NCBI RefSeq assembly: GCF_017104565.1
Contig: NZ_JAAGPD010000048.1
Coordinates: forward strand, 1 to 64,000
Length of the DNA stretch: 64,000 bases
Direction: 5' to 3'
DNA from: Paraburkholderia sp. Tr-20389
GTDB lineage: Bacteria; Pseudomonadota; Gammaproteobacteria; Burkholderiales; Burkholderiaceae
Under the pieces are notes generated by a model, which did not search any database, was not told where the DNA came from, and was given only the letters and a program-made list of their open reading frames with translations. Shown piece after piece: positions 55,849 to 64,000 of this stretch (its first letter is position 1; each line of letters opens with the position of its first letter). The translations under genes and the position numbers were made by a program.

Positions 55849-58224
55849 TCAGACCGATTCGTTGCTCGTGCTGGTGCTCGCGGCGTCGCCGATGCTGACG
55901 GTGTCGCCGCGGTGCGTGAGATGCGCGCCGTGCGTGCCGCACACGCCAAAGCGTTCGAGCAGCGCCGGAATACCCTCGGCGGGCACGGGCCGCGAAAACA
56001 GGAAACCTTGCGCCTCGATATGGCCGAGTGCGGCGAGCCACGCGATCTGTTCTTCCGTCTCCGTGCCTTCGACCACGACCGTCAGTCCCAGCGAGCGCGC
56101 GAGATTGACGATGGCCGTGACCATCACGCAGACGCTGCGGTCGCCGGGAATGGCCTGCACGAACGAGCGGTCGACCTTCAGTGTATCGACCGAGAAGCGG
56201 TTCAGATACGACAGCGACGAATAGCCGGTGCCGAAGTCGTCGAGCGCGATACGCACGCCGAGCCGCTTCAGCGCGAAGATTTTTTCGGAGACGAGATCGG
56301 GATACTCCATCATCGCCGTCTCGGTGATTTCGAGTTCGAGGCGGCGCGCGGAGATGCCCGTTTCCTCGATCGCGTGCGAGATCGTTTCGTACAGGTCGCC
56401 GCGCCAGAACTGTACCGCCGAAATATTCACGGCGAGTGACAGCGTGTCGTAACCCTGTTGCTGCCACTGCGCGAGCTGCCGGCACGCGGTGCGGATCACG
56501 AAATCGCCGATGGGCACGATCAGGCCCGTCGATTCCGCCACAGGGATGAACTCGTTCGCGGGAATCAGGCCGTGCTGCGGATGATTCCAGCGCACGAGCG
56601 CCTCGAAGCCGGTGATGCAGCGGCGCGCGAGGTCGATCTTCGGCTGATAGGCGAGGAAGAGCTGCTGGTCGGCGAGTGCGACGCGCAACTGCTGCTCCCA
56701 CTTCATCAGATGGTCCGCGCGATGCGACAGATGCGGCGAATAGAACTGGTAGCAGTTCTTGCCCGCGTCCTTGGCGCTGTACATCGCGAGGTCGGCTTTT
56801 TTCAGCAGGTCGATTTCGTTTTCGTTGGCAACCGAGTAGAGCGCGATACCGATGCTCGCATGCAGTACGAACGAACTGCCGCGCACTTCGAACGGCTTCG
56901 CGAATACGTCGATGAGCGCTTCCGCGAGCGTCACCGCGCGCTTCTCGACATCGTCGCCCTTGATCACGACGACGAACTCGTCGCCGCCGATGCGCGACAG
57001 CGCGCCCGCGTCGGCGACGGCATCGGCGAGACGCGCGGCCGTCATTTGCAGCACGATGTCGCCGGCGTTGTGGCCGAGCGTGTCGTTGACCGTCTTGAAG
57101 TTGTCGAGGTCGATGAAGAGGATCGCGAGACGGCCGACGTTCACGGGTTGTGCCACCTCGTGACGCAGACTCTGCAGCGTCGAGTAACGGTTGCGCAGCC
57201 CCGTGAGCAGATCGAATTCGACGAGATGCGTCATCTCGCGTTCGCGTCCGAGCAGCTTGCCGATCAGTCCCGTGGCGACGGCGAAGAAGCCGAGCATCGC
57301 AAGCGAGATGAAGCTCGCCATCAACAGATAGACGTTGCGCGTATGGTTGTAGTCCGCGAATTCTTCGGCCTGCGACAGACCCACGAGCACGCCGAGCGGA
57401 TAGCCGTCGATATGCCGGTACGACACAATGCGCGTCACGTTGTCGATCGAATCGACATAGGTGCCCGACACGTGCTCCGAAGTGGGATAGACACCCGTCG
57501 CCGTGAATACGCCTTGCGCGTGTTCGGAGTTGCCCGTGCGGCGCGCGAGCACGGCGCCGCTGTCCGAGATCACGGCGATCACGCCGTCGCGGCCGATGGC
57601 TGCGTTGTTGTAGAAGTCGCTGGTGAAGTAGCTCGGGTCTTCGGACACCACCACGACGCCCGCGAACGAACCGTCCGGATGATTCAGGCGGCGCGTCATC
57701 TGCAAGGTCCAGTGGCCGGACACACGGCCGAGCACGGGCTTGCTGATGAACAGCTGGTCGTCGTTCTCGTGCTCGTGCACCTTGAAGTGTTCGCGATCGG
57801 ACAGGTCGATCGGCTTCGGATTCGCTTCCGCCGTATTCGCGATCAGCTTGCCATGCTCGTCGATCAGCGACACCTGCACGAGCGTCTCGCTTTGCACGAC
57901 GCCTTTTTCGACTGTGCTGGCGAGATCGAAATGACCCGGCGTTTTCTCGAATTCGTATTTGACGAAGCGCGTGATCTGATCGACCTGGTGAATCGCCTTC
58001 ACCGTGTGCTGTTCGAGTGCCGCCGACAGAATGGCGGCCGAGGCCATCGCCTCGCGGTACGTCGTGTCCCTCTCAACCGACAGCCGCGCGAAGATCACCG
58101 TCCAAAGCAGCACGAGCACCAGCACGCCGAGCGCGGGGATCGCGAGCAGCGCGCGTCGGCGGGTTCCCGCCGGATCGAGGCGGTGCCTGACGTCGCGCGC
58201 GGAAGAGAGGCGGAACTGATTCAT
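55849..58224 (-). CDS. Bifunctional GGDEF-EAL protein with extracytoplasmic sensor
   Basis: A 791-residue membrane protein. Two membrane segments (about 27-46 and 299-321) enclose a Cache-like periplasmic domain of about 250 residues. The GGDEF domain has an intact GGDEF (413-417) but no RxxD I-site in the expected place. The EAL domain has its metal-site FEALVRW (541-543). It could make or break cyclic di-GMP; the net activity is not predictable. A different ligand from the diguanylate cyclase at 24-26 kb is likely. Confidence 0.9.
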   Translation of the reverse strand: MNQFRLSSARDVRHRLDPAGTRRRALLAIPALGVLVLVLLWTVIFARLSVERDTTYREAMASAAILSAALEQHTVKAIHQVDQITRFVKYEFEKTPGHFDLASTVEKGVVQSETLVQVSLIDEHGKLIANTAEANPKPIDLSDREHFKVHEHENDDQLFISKPVLGRVSGHWTLQMTRRLNHPDGSFAGVVVVSEDPSYFTSDFYNNAAIGRDGVIAVISDSGAVLARRTGNSEHAQGVFTATGVYPTSEHVSGTYVDSIDNVTRIVSYRHIDGYPLGVLVGLSQAEEFADYNHTRNVYLLMASFISLAMLGFFAVATGLIGKLLGREREMTHLVEFDLLTGLRNRYSTLQSLRHEVAQPVNVGRLAILFIDLDNFKTVNDTLGHNAGDIVLQMTAARLADAVADAGALSRIGGDEFVVVIKGDDVEKRAVTLAEALIDVFAKPFEVRGSSFVLHASIGIALYSVANENEIDLLKKADLAMYSAKDAGKNCYQFYSPHLSHRADHLMKWEQQLRVALADQQLFLAYQPKIDLARRCITGFEALVRWNHPQHGLIPANEFIPVAESTGLIVPIGDFVIRTACRQLAQWQQQGYDTLSLAVNISAVQFWRGDLYETISHAIEETGISARRLELEITETAMMEYPDLVSEKIFALKRLGVRIALDDFGTGYSSLSYLNRFSVDTLKVDRSFVQAIPGDRSVCVMVTAIVNLARSLGLTVVVEGTETEEQIAWLAALGHIEAQGFLFSRPVPAEGIPALLERFGVCGTHGAHLTHRGDTVSIGDAASTSTSNESV

Positions 58225-58764
58225 CGGCTGGACCGTGACCCTGTGCCTTGCGGCTATGCTTGTGTGGCGGTGTGAGCGTTTCTGTTGACTGCGCGAATGT
58301 TAAAGCAACCGGCTGTTTCGACGAATTGATACGCCGCAACTGCCGGGTGAAAGCAGGGGCGTGGTGGCGTGCCAGACCACCCGTTGGTCATCGGTAACGT
58401 TTTGATATTACTGAATGGGCATTAATTAAGGAAGGGCTCGCGCATCGGGTATACGCTCGCCCGCGCGGGCATGCGGCCGATGCCGGGACGCACGCCTCAC
58501 GCTGTCCGGACAGGCGCGCCAGCCGTGCGTTTGAAGGAAGTCGTCGAAAACCGTCGGCACGCGGCGTCGCGGGAATGGAAGTTCGACAGCCATCATGTCA
58601 ACGAGGCCATTCATGCCGTCTGCATGGATGGCCTCGTATGCATTGGGTTGCGAGACGGCTTGCGAGATTCTATGTGTGCGCATCGGATGGATTTTTAGAA
58701 CATCCAGGTGACGCGCACATGTCAATCCCGTCTCACGACATTCATGGCAATGACGCTCGCCGGT
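58225..58764. other. Long intergenic region with a hairpin
   Basis: A 540-bp gap. The only structured element found is the hairpin at 58601-58637. An open frame opposite to the next gene has no family resemblance and was not called. Confidence 0.4.
58601..58637. repeat. 37-nt hairpin
   Basis: ACGAGGCCAT...ATGGCCTCGT bracket a second inner pairing (TCATGC/GCATGG with one mismatch), giving about 16 bp of stem around a CGTCT loop. It has no flanking T-run. Function unknown; it may be a transcript structure or a protein-binding dyad. Confidence 0.5.
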
Positions 58765-59655
58765 TCAGGGCAGACGGAACGTCCCGTCGACGATCGTCAC
58801 CGATGCGCCGCCGATCCACGTCTTGCCCACCGTGTCGTCGTAACGCACGTAGACGTCGCCCGCGCGGCCGAGCGCCGTGCCCTGGCGTACCGTGTATTGC
58901 ATGCCGGGGCGCGCATTCTGCGTGGTCAGCAGCCCGGCGAGCGCGGCATTCGCGCTGCCCGTCACAGGGTCTTCCCCTACGCCGAGGCCGCCGCCCAGCA
59001 TCAGGCAGCGCAACTCGTAGTTCGCGGGTCCGTTCGCTTCGTGCGGACCATACGCCGCGAGACCGCGTGCACCCACCGTCTGCGCGACGCGCGCCAGCGC
59101 CGTCGCATCGGGATCGAGCGCGAGGCATGCCGCTGCGGAATTCATACGGACCACGAGCCATTGCGGACCATTGTCGACGCCGCATGGCCGGGCCGTGTAA
59201 TCGATTGCATCGCTACGCAGTGCTTCTGCGAGCGCGGCGTATTCGCTGTCGGCAAGCGGCGTGACACGTGCAGGCGGCGCGGCGAACGACCATACGCCGT
59301 CGCGGCCGTCTTCCTGCGTCAATTCGATCAGGCCCACCGCGCATTGCTGCACGAGGCGGCCGGGCTGCTTCGGCTGATTGCCTGCTTCGCGCCACGCGTG
59401 CGCGGTCCCAAGCGTCGGATGGCCGGCGAAGGGCAGCTCGCCGTGTGTCGTGAAGATGCGTATGCGGTAATCGGCCGACGGGTCGGTCGGCTTTAACAGG
59501 AACGTCGTCTCCGACAGATTCGTCCAGTGCGCGATGGCCTGCATCTTTTCGGTATCGAGTCCGTCCGCGTCGAAGATTACCGCGAGCGGATTGCCTTTGA
59601 ACGGCACCGACGTGAACACGTCGACCTGTTTGAAGCGAACGGTTTTCTGTTGCAT
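58765..59655 (-). CDS. PhzF-family isomerase
   Basis: A 296-residue member of the PhzF phenazine-biosynthesis-like fold. Glu49 in TNLSETTFLL is the conserved catalytic acid; GNPLAVIFD and VGEDPVTGSAN are typical. Most bacterial members have unknown isomerase or epimerase substrates and are not part of phenazine pathways. The start MQQKTVRFKQ is preferred because upstream sequence lacks similarity. A terminator lies between it and ridA. Confidence 0.85.
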   Translation of the reverse strand: MQQKTVRFKQVDVFTSVPFKGNPLAVIFDADGLDTEKMQAIAHWTNLSETTFLLKPTDPSADYRIRIFTTHGELPFAGHPTLGTAHAWREAGNQPKQPGRLVQQCAVGLIELTQEDGRDGVWSFAAPPARVTPLADSEYAALAEALRSDAIDYTARPCGVDNGPQWLVVRMNSAAACLALDPDATALARVAQTVGARGLAAYGPHEANGPANYELRCLMLGGGLGVGEDPVTGSANAALAGLLTTQNARPGMQYTVRQGTALGRAGDVYVRYDDTVGKTWIGGASVTIVDGTFRLP

Positions 59656-59716
59656 CGTCTCGTTCCTGTTCGATGGCTGAGCTTGCGTTGGCGCGCCGCA
59701 TGAAACGCACGCCCAT

Positions 59717-59758
59717 GAAAAACGCCGCCGATGACGCTTTCGCATCATCGACGGCGTT
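59717..59758 (-). terminator. Terminator of the VOC-EamA-aminotransferase-RidA run
   Basis: AACGCCG (59720-59726) and CGGCGTT pair around a second inner pairing (CGATGACG/CATCATCG). On the minus strand the stem is followed by TTTTTC. Confidence 0.65.
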
Positions 59759-59824
59759 CCGGCGTCGGTCTTCGCGCTCGACGAAAGTGTTCGCGACGAA
59801 CACTTACACGCCGATCGCTGACGC

Positions 59825-60295
59825 TTATTGAACTTCGGCGATCAGTTCGATCTCGACGCATGCGCCGAGCGGAATCTGCGCGACGCCGAATGCCGAGCGT
59901 GCGTGCTTGCCGCGCTCGCCGAACACGTCGGCGATCAGTTCCGATGCGCCGTTCGTCACGATGTGCTGCTCGGTGAAATCGAGCGTCGAGTTCACGAGGC
60001 TCATCAGCTTGACGACTCGCGTCACGCGGTTCAGGTCGCCGACATGCGCGTGAAGGGTGGCGAGCAGATCGATCGCGATCGAGCGTGCGGCCGCCTTGCC
60101 TTCTTCCGTGCTCAGGTTGTCGCCGAGCTTGCCTGCCCACACCTTGCCGTCCTTCTTCGCGATGTGGCCGGACAGGTAGACCGTGTTGCCGCTTTGCGCG
60201 CTCATCACATAAGCGGCAGCGGGCGCGCCTGCGACGGGCAGTTCGATGCCCAGTTCCTTCAGCCTGTCATATACATTGACATTGGTTGCAGCCAT
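59825..60295 (-). CDS. RidA-family reactive imine deaminase
   Basis: A 156-residue YjgF/RidA protein. SGNTVYLSGHIAKKDG and the conserved Arg-containing NRVTRVVKLMSL and VEIELIAEVQ segments mark the family. RidA hydrolyses reactive enamines released by PLP enzymes, which fits its position after a PLP aminotransferase gene. It is probably the last gene of that run. Confidence 0.88.
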   Translation of the reverse strand: MAATNVNVYDRLKELGIELPVAGAPAAAYVMSAQSGNTVYLSGHIAKKDGKVWAGKLGDNLSTEEGKAAARSIAIDLLATLHAHVGDLNRVTRVVKLMSLVNSTLDFTEQHIVTNGASELIADVFGERGKHARSAFGVAQIPLGACVEIELIAEVQ

Positions 60296-60406
60296 GACGT
60301 GTCCTCGTCGATGAATGGAAAGAGTCGTTCAGCGTGCGCGCGGCCAAACGGATGCCGGCGGCGCGCACGATGTCAGCGATGCGTGTTGCGCATCCTACGG
60401 CATGTC

Positions 60407-61603
60407 TCAAACACGCGCGCGGATGAGTTCCGCGAGGCGCGCGACGCCTTCGTCGATCTTCGCGGGCGGCACGGTCACGAACGACAGGCGCAGCGTATTG
60501 TGCTGCGCTTCGTTCGCGAAGAACGGACCGCCCGGCACGAACGCCACATTTTGCGCGACGGCTTCTTCGAGCAGCTTCATCGAATCGATGTGCTTGGGCA
60601 GCGACACCCAGATGAACATGCCGCCTTCGGGACGATTCCACGTGACGCCTTCGGGCATGTAGCGTTCGAGCGAGCCGAGCATCGCTTCGCACTGGTCGCG
60701 ATAGAGCGCGCGAATCTTCGGCACGTGCGTATCGAGGAAGCCGTCCTTCACGACTTCGTGCACGATGCGCTGCGTGAAGCTCGGCGTGTGCAGGTCGGTT
60801 GCCTGCTTTGCCTGCACGAGCTTGAAGTGCAGTTCTTCGGGCGCAATGATGTAGCCGATGCGCAGGCCCGGCGCGAGCACCTTCGAGAACGAGCCGAGAT
60901 GCACGATCTGATCGGGCGCCATGGAAAGCATGGTCGGCAGCGGCTCGCCCTTGTAGTCGAGCGCGCCGTACGGATCGTCTTCGATCACGGGGAAGGGCGC
61001 CGACTTCGCGAATTCGGCGAGCGCGCGGCGGCGCTCGACGGGCAGGCGGCGTCCCGTCGGATTCTGGAAGTTCGGCTGCGCGTACAGGAGGCGCGCGCCC
61101 TTCGTCAGTTCGGGCGTGAGGCCTTCGGGGATCAGGCCGCTATCGTCGGTGGGCACCTGCACATAGTGCGGCTCGTACATCGAGAACGATTGCAGCGCGC
61201 CGAGATACGTCGGCGTTTCGACCAGCACGGGGCTTTCCGGGCAGATCAGCACCTTGCCGAGCAGATCGAGCGCCTGCTGCGAGCCCGTGGTGATCAGCAC
61301 CTGCGAAGGACGGATCTGCGCGCCGTTCACCGAATAGCGCTGCGCCACCCATTCGCGCAGCGGCAGATAGCCTTCCGTCGCGCTGTACTGGAGCGCGGCG
61401 GCGGGCGAATCGCGCAGGATGCGGTCGCTGGCGGCGCGCATTTCCTCGGCCGGGAAGGTGGCCGGCGACGGCAGACCGCCCGCGAACGAAATGACCTCGG
61501 GCCGCTCGGTGACCTTCAGGATTTCGCGGATCGCCGAGCTGGTCAGCTTGCGAGCGCGTTCGGACAATTGCCAGGTCGGGGCATTGAGGTCGCTTTGATT
61601 CAT
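60407..61603 (-). CDS. PLP-dependent aminotransferase (class I, LysN/MocR-like)
   Basis: A 398-residue fold-type I aminotransferase. The catalytic Lys241 lies in GSFSKVLAPGLRIGY; NFQNPTGR (about 178-185) and the Asp pair 209/210 with Tyr212 form the PLP site. It resembles 2-aminoadipate/LysN-type enzymes. The amino donor and acceptor are unknown. It ends 111 bp before ridA and follows an EamA exporter gene by 64 bp. Confidence 0.85.
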   Translation of the reverse strand: MNQSDLNAPTWQLSERARKLTSSAIREILKVTERPEVISFAGGLPSPATFPAEEMRAASDRILRDSPAAALQYSATEGYLPLREWVAQRYSVNGAQIRPSQVLITTGSQQALDLLGKVLICPESPVLVETPTYLGALQSFSMYEPHYVQVPTDDSGLIPEGLTPELTKGARLLYAQPNFQNPTGRRLPVERRRALAEFAKSAPFPVIEDDPYGALDYKGEPLPTMLSMAPDQIVHLGSFSKVLAPGLRIGYIIAPEELHFKLVQAKQATDLHTPSFTQRIVHEVVKDGFLDTHVPKIRALYRDQCEAMLGSLERYMPEGVTWNRPEGGMFIWVSLPKHIDSMKLLEEAVAQNVAFVPGGPFFANEAQHNTLRLSFVTVPPAKIDEGVARLAELIRARV

Positions 61604-61667
61604 GGTCTCCTCGTCGGTGTAGCAGGAACAGGTGGTCGGTCAAAAGAGAGATTATCGCGCGAACTGG

Positions 61668-62573
61668 TCAGGCGGCGCGAACCGGCCGTACGGCCGTATG
61701 CACGGTGGCCTTGCGGCCCAGCATCACGGTGGCGATCACGGCGGCCGCGAAAATCCACGTGATGGGCGTGACGTTCTCGCCGAAGAAGAGCGCGGAGAAC
61801 GCCATCGTGAAGAAAATCTGCAGCAGTTGCACCTGGCCGACGCGCGCGGTGCCGCCCATCGCGAGGCCCGCGTACCACGCGAAAAAGCCGATGAACTGCG
61901 AGAACAGCGTGACGTAGCCGAACGCGAGCCACGTTTTCAGCGCGACGGGGCCGGGATGCGCGACGTGCTGCTCCCAGCCGAGCCAGGCGACGGGCACGAG
62001 CAGGAACGGCGCCGACACGACGAGCGCCCAGCAGATCACCTGCCAGCCGCCGATCTGCCGCGCGAGCCGCGCGCCTTCCGCGTAGCCGAGCGCGCCGATG
62101 CCGACGGCGATGAGCATCAGCAGGTCGCCTGCCTGGAACGCGCCGCCGCCCGCCTGCAGCGCGAACGCGACGACGATCGCGCTGCCCGCGACGGCGCTCG
62201 CCCAGAACGCCTTCGACGGCCGTTCGTGCGACAGCCACGCGGCATAGATGGCGACGCACAGCGGCTGCAAGCCGTTGACGACGGCACCGTGCGACGCGGG
62301 TACGGTCTTCATCGCCCACGCGGAAAACACCGGAAACGCGATGATCACGCCCAGCGACACGACGGCGAGGCTCTTGATCTGCGGCCATGTGGGCAGTTTT
62401 TCGCGGCGCACGGCGAGCAATATGGCCGCGGGAACGGAAGCGGCGAGCGCGCGGCCCAGGCCGTTCAGCAGTGGGCTGAATTCGGCGACGACGATGCGGG
62501 TCATCGGCAGAGTCAGACTGAAGATCATCACGCCGATCAGTCCGAGCAGCATGCCTTGGGTTTCGCGCTTCAT
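61668..62573 (-). CDS. EamA/DMT family transporter
   Basis: A 301-residue membrane protein with ten hydrophobic segments in two EamA halves (first near MLLGLIGVMIFSLTLPMTR, second near ALGYAEGARLARQIGG). The family exports amino acids, nucleosides or metabolites, often amino-acid derivatives. The start at 62573 is where the first membrane helix begins. It lies between a VOC gene and a PLP aminotransferase on the same strand. Confidence 0.85.
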   Translation of the reverse strand: MKRETQGMLLGLIGVMIFSLTLPMTRIVVAEFSPLLNGLGRALAASVPAAILLAVRREKLPTWPQIKSLAVVSLGVIIAFPVFSAWAMKTVPASHGAVVNGLQPLCVAIYAAWLSHERPSKAFWASAVAGSAIVVAFALQAGGGAFQAGDLLMLIAVGIGALGYAEGARLARQIGGWQVICWALVVSAPFLLVPVAWLGWEQHVAHPGPVALKTWLAFGYVTLFSQFIGFFAWYAGLAMGGTARVGQVQLLQIFFTMAFSALFFGENVTPITWIFAAAVIATVMLGRKATVHTAVRPVRAA

Positions 62574-62602
62574 TGCTTCTGGTTCTCCATGTAGTGCTTG
62601 AT

Positions 62603-63283
62603 TTACCTGAGCGTACGCAGCCCGCCCGGGGTTTCGATGTCGGCGGCGAGGGCAGGCGCGCCGTCCGTGCTTTCCAGCGCGATCAGCGGTGCTGCGCCGA
62701 GCCATTGCAACTGCTGCACGACGATGTCCGCCTGCGGATGCCAGCCCTTCAACGCTTTCAGCGCGAGGCCGGTTTCCGGCAGAACATCGGACGGATGGCG
62801 CGGCGTGTCCCACTGGATCAGCGACGGCACCACGCCGCCGCCCGCGTCCTGCCACGCCGGGAACGCGCCGTCGTCGGCGACCGTCAGGCTCCACGTGAAA
62901 TCGCCGCGCGTCATCGGCACGACGGTCGAAATGCGCGCGGGATACTGCTGTTGCCACAGCGCCAGATTCTTCGGCCGTTCCACGCGTGCGACCCAATGCG
63001 ACAGATACGGCCCGCTTTCCAGGCGGGCGTGCGTCGCGGGATCGTCGAGCGCGAAGAGTCGCGCACGGGCGTTCGCGGGCTCGTCGGCGCCGGGATCGAT
63101 CGCAATCACTTCCAGATACGCGCCGCCCCACAGGTTCAGCAGCCGGTTGTGCGTGCGCATCGACGGATGCGCGCCGCCGCCCGAAGGCGCGACGCCGAGC
63201 GTGTCGGCGACGTATTGCGTGCCCTCGTCGAGGGTGCGTGCGGAAACAACGAGGTGATCGAGTCGAAGCGTGTGTGCTGTCAT
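62603..63283 (-). CDS. VOC superfamily (glyoxalase-like) protein
   Basis: A 226-residue protein starting MTAHTLRLDHLVVSARTLDE, typical of the glyoxalase-like fold; later metal-ligand candidates include NLWGGAYLEVIAID. Its substrate is unknown. It is the first gene of the minus-strand run and is divergent from the MocR/GntR gene, so it is a likely target of it. Confidence 0.7.
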   Translation of the reverse strand: MTAHTLRLDHLVVSARTLDEGTQYVADTLGVAPSGGGAHPSMRTHNRLLNLWGGAYLEVIAIDPGADEPANARARLFALDDPATHARLESGPYLSHWVARVERPKNLALWQQQYPARISTVVPMTRGDFTWSLTVADDGAFPAWQDAGGGVVPSLIQWDTPRHPSDVLPETGLALKALKGWHPQADIVVQQLQWLGAAPLIALESTDGAPALAADIETPGGLRTLR

Positions 63284-63665
63284 GTCTGCAAGAGGACGGT
63301 CGTTCTGCTGGAGGACGCGGCGGCGGGCAACGATCGGTTGCGCACCGGGCGGCCTGGGTCAATCCGTAAGAATAACCGTTCGGCTTGCGGCCCGGCCATG
63401 CGCAGTGCGGCATAGCCGGTGTCAGCGGGGTTTGCGCCGCGATCGGATGGCGCGGGCAAGCAGGTCGTCGATACGTGGGAAATGCGGAATCTGGAATCAA
63501 ATGTACCGACAGTGACCGGCACAGTAACGGTACAATCGCTGCGATACTGTTCGGTACAGTTGTCCTGTCGTCTGATGGACTTCTGTCCGGGTCTCGGGTA
63601 CAGCCGGTCGTCCCGCTGTGCGCCCAACCCGACGTTGCCCTTGCAGCACACCGCTGGAGTCCGCC
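63284..63665. other. Divergent region between VOC gene and MocR regulator
   Basis: A 382-bp gap. It contains the three-motif operator candidate at 63502-63558. No gene is seen. Confidence 0.5.
63502..63558. promoter_or_regulatory. Candidate MocR/GntR operator cluster
   Basis: TGTACCGACAGT (63502-63513), ACAGTAACGGTACA (63521-63534) and ACTGTTCGGTACA (63546-63558) share a CGGTACA/TGTACCG core. The first is inverted relative to the other two. They lie 108-164 bp upstream of the regulator gene. Confidence 0.5.
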
Positions 63666-64000
63666 ATGTCCGTCCCGCTCGACCTGATTCCCGCCCCACA
63701 CGATGCCTCGGCGCTCACGCTCGTCGATCAGCTCGTGCAGTGGGCGCGCCGCCGCATCGAGGAGCGCGTGTTCCGTCCCGGCATGCGCATGCCGTCGATC
63801 CGCAAGCTCGCGCTCGACAAGGGCGTGTCGCGCTTCACGGTCGTCGAGGCGTACGAGCGGCTCGTGGCACAGGGCTATCTGGATTCGCGGCGCGGCTCGG
63901 GTTTTTACGTGCGCGAGCGGCTGGCGGGCGGTCCGCTGCCCATCGAGCGCCGCCTGTCGGCCCATGAGGCGGCCGAAACCGCGCCCGCGCCCAGCACGAT
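63666..64000 (+). CDS. GntR/MocR-type transcriptional regulator, N-terminal part (partial)
   Basis: The first 111 residues of a protein cut by the window end. They form a GntR winged helix-turn-helix: FRPGMRMPSIRKLALDKGVS and VEAYERLVAQGYLDSRRGSG are diagnostic. The sequence style suggests a MocR protein that would continue into a class I aminotransferase-like domain, but that part is not visible. The gene is divergent from the VOC-EamA-aminotransferase-RidA run, which it probably controls. Confidence 0.8.
   Translation, partial: MSVPLDLIPAPHDASALTLVDQLVQWARRRIEERVFRPGMRMPSIRKLALDKGVSRFTVVEAYERLVAQGYLDSRRGSGFYVRERLAGGPLPIERRLSAHEAAETAPAPST

Noticed and set aside
58426-58725. 99-codon minus-strand frame in the 540-bp gap
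   Set aside because: It is Arg/His/Ala-biased and spans the hairpin; no protein-like pattern.
62574-63965. Long upstream extension in frame with the EamA gene
   Set aside because: It crosses the VOC gene and operator region, has no membrane or domain pattern, and the EamA fold begins at 62573.

Overview
The window is a high-GC, gene-dense bacterial chromosome segment. The hemC-hemDX-hemY order, mycobacterial-type nadE next to a PII gene, the OmpC-type porin, ParE/ParC, and many short family-typical proteins point to the Burkholderiaceae, most likely Paraburkholderia. That assignment is an inference from gene content and protein style; no database search was made. No phage, insertion sequence, integrase or CRISPR array was seen.

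Layout. 0-4 kb: heme/tetrapyrrole genes (end of hemC, fused hemD-hemX, hemY), then a large imperfect inverted repeat with 252-bp arms. 4-8 kb: a minus-strand catabolic set (aldehyde dehydrogenase, short-chain dehydrogenase, MFS permease). 8-14.4 kb: pyrophosphatase, an H-NS-like protein plus an unknown Cys-motif protein, a GIY-YIG protein, an acyltransferase, nadE and a PII gene. 14.6-19.6 kb: a porin and a HisJ/ArgT-type basic amino-acid ABC importer. 20-26 kb: pirin, a Spy/CpxP-like periplasmic protein divergent from an OmpR/EnvZ-type two-component system, and a Cache-GGDEF diguanylate cyclase. 26.6-29.8 kb: a double-permease ABC system with an AAA-associated-domain ATPase and no binding protein. 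29.9-38.3 kb: two coupled paralogous lipoproteins, two sigma-54 activators, small stress-type proteins, and otsA. 38.4-44.4 kb: an EmrB-type exporter, a PEBP-like protein, a dcm-vsr pair, several very small genes and tRNA-Arg(CCU). 44.5-55.7 kb: methyltransferase, rubredoxin, DUF4399 protein, Uup-type ABC-F ATPase, an MntA-HepT toxin-antitoxin pair, parE, parC, a CopD-like membrane protein and chrA. 55.8-64 kb: a GGDEF-EAL protein, PhzF, and a minus-strand run (VOC protein, EamA exporter, aminotransferase, RidA) divergent from a MocR/GntR-type regulator cut off by the window end.

How parts fit together. The Spy-like gene and the two-component system share an intergenic region carrying GTTAC half-sites spaced at about 10 or 21 bp, a plausible site for the response regulator. 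The Dcm methyltransferase has an N-terminal helix-turn-helix and a dyad 26-49 bp upstream of its start, suggesting autoregulation. The MocR-type regulator faces the VOC-EamA-aminotransferase-RidA run across a region with three related operator-like motifs. The least explained parts are the paired lipoproteins beside a sensor-less sigma-54 activator, the ABC system without a binding protein, and the small-gene cluster between dcm and tRNA-Arg.
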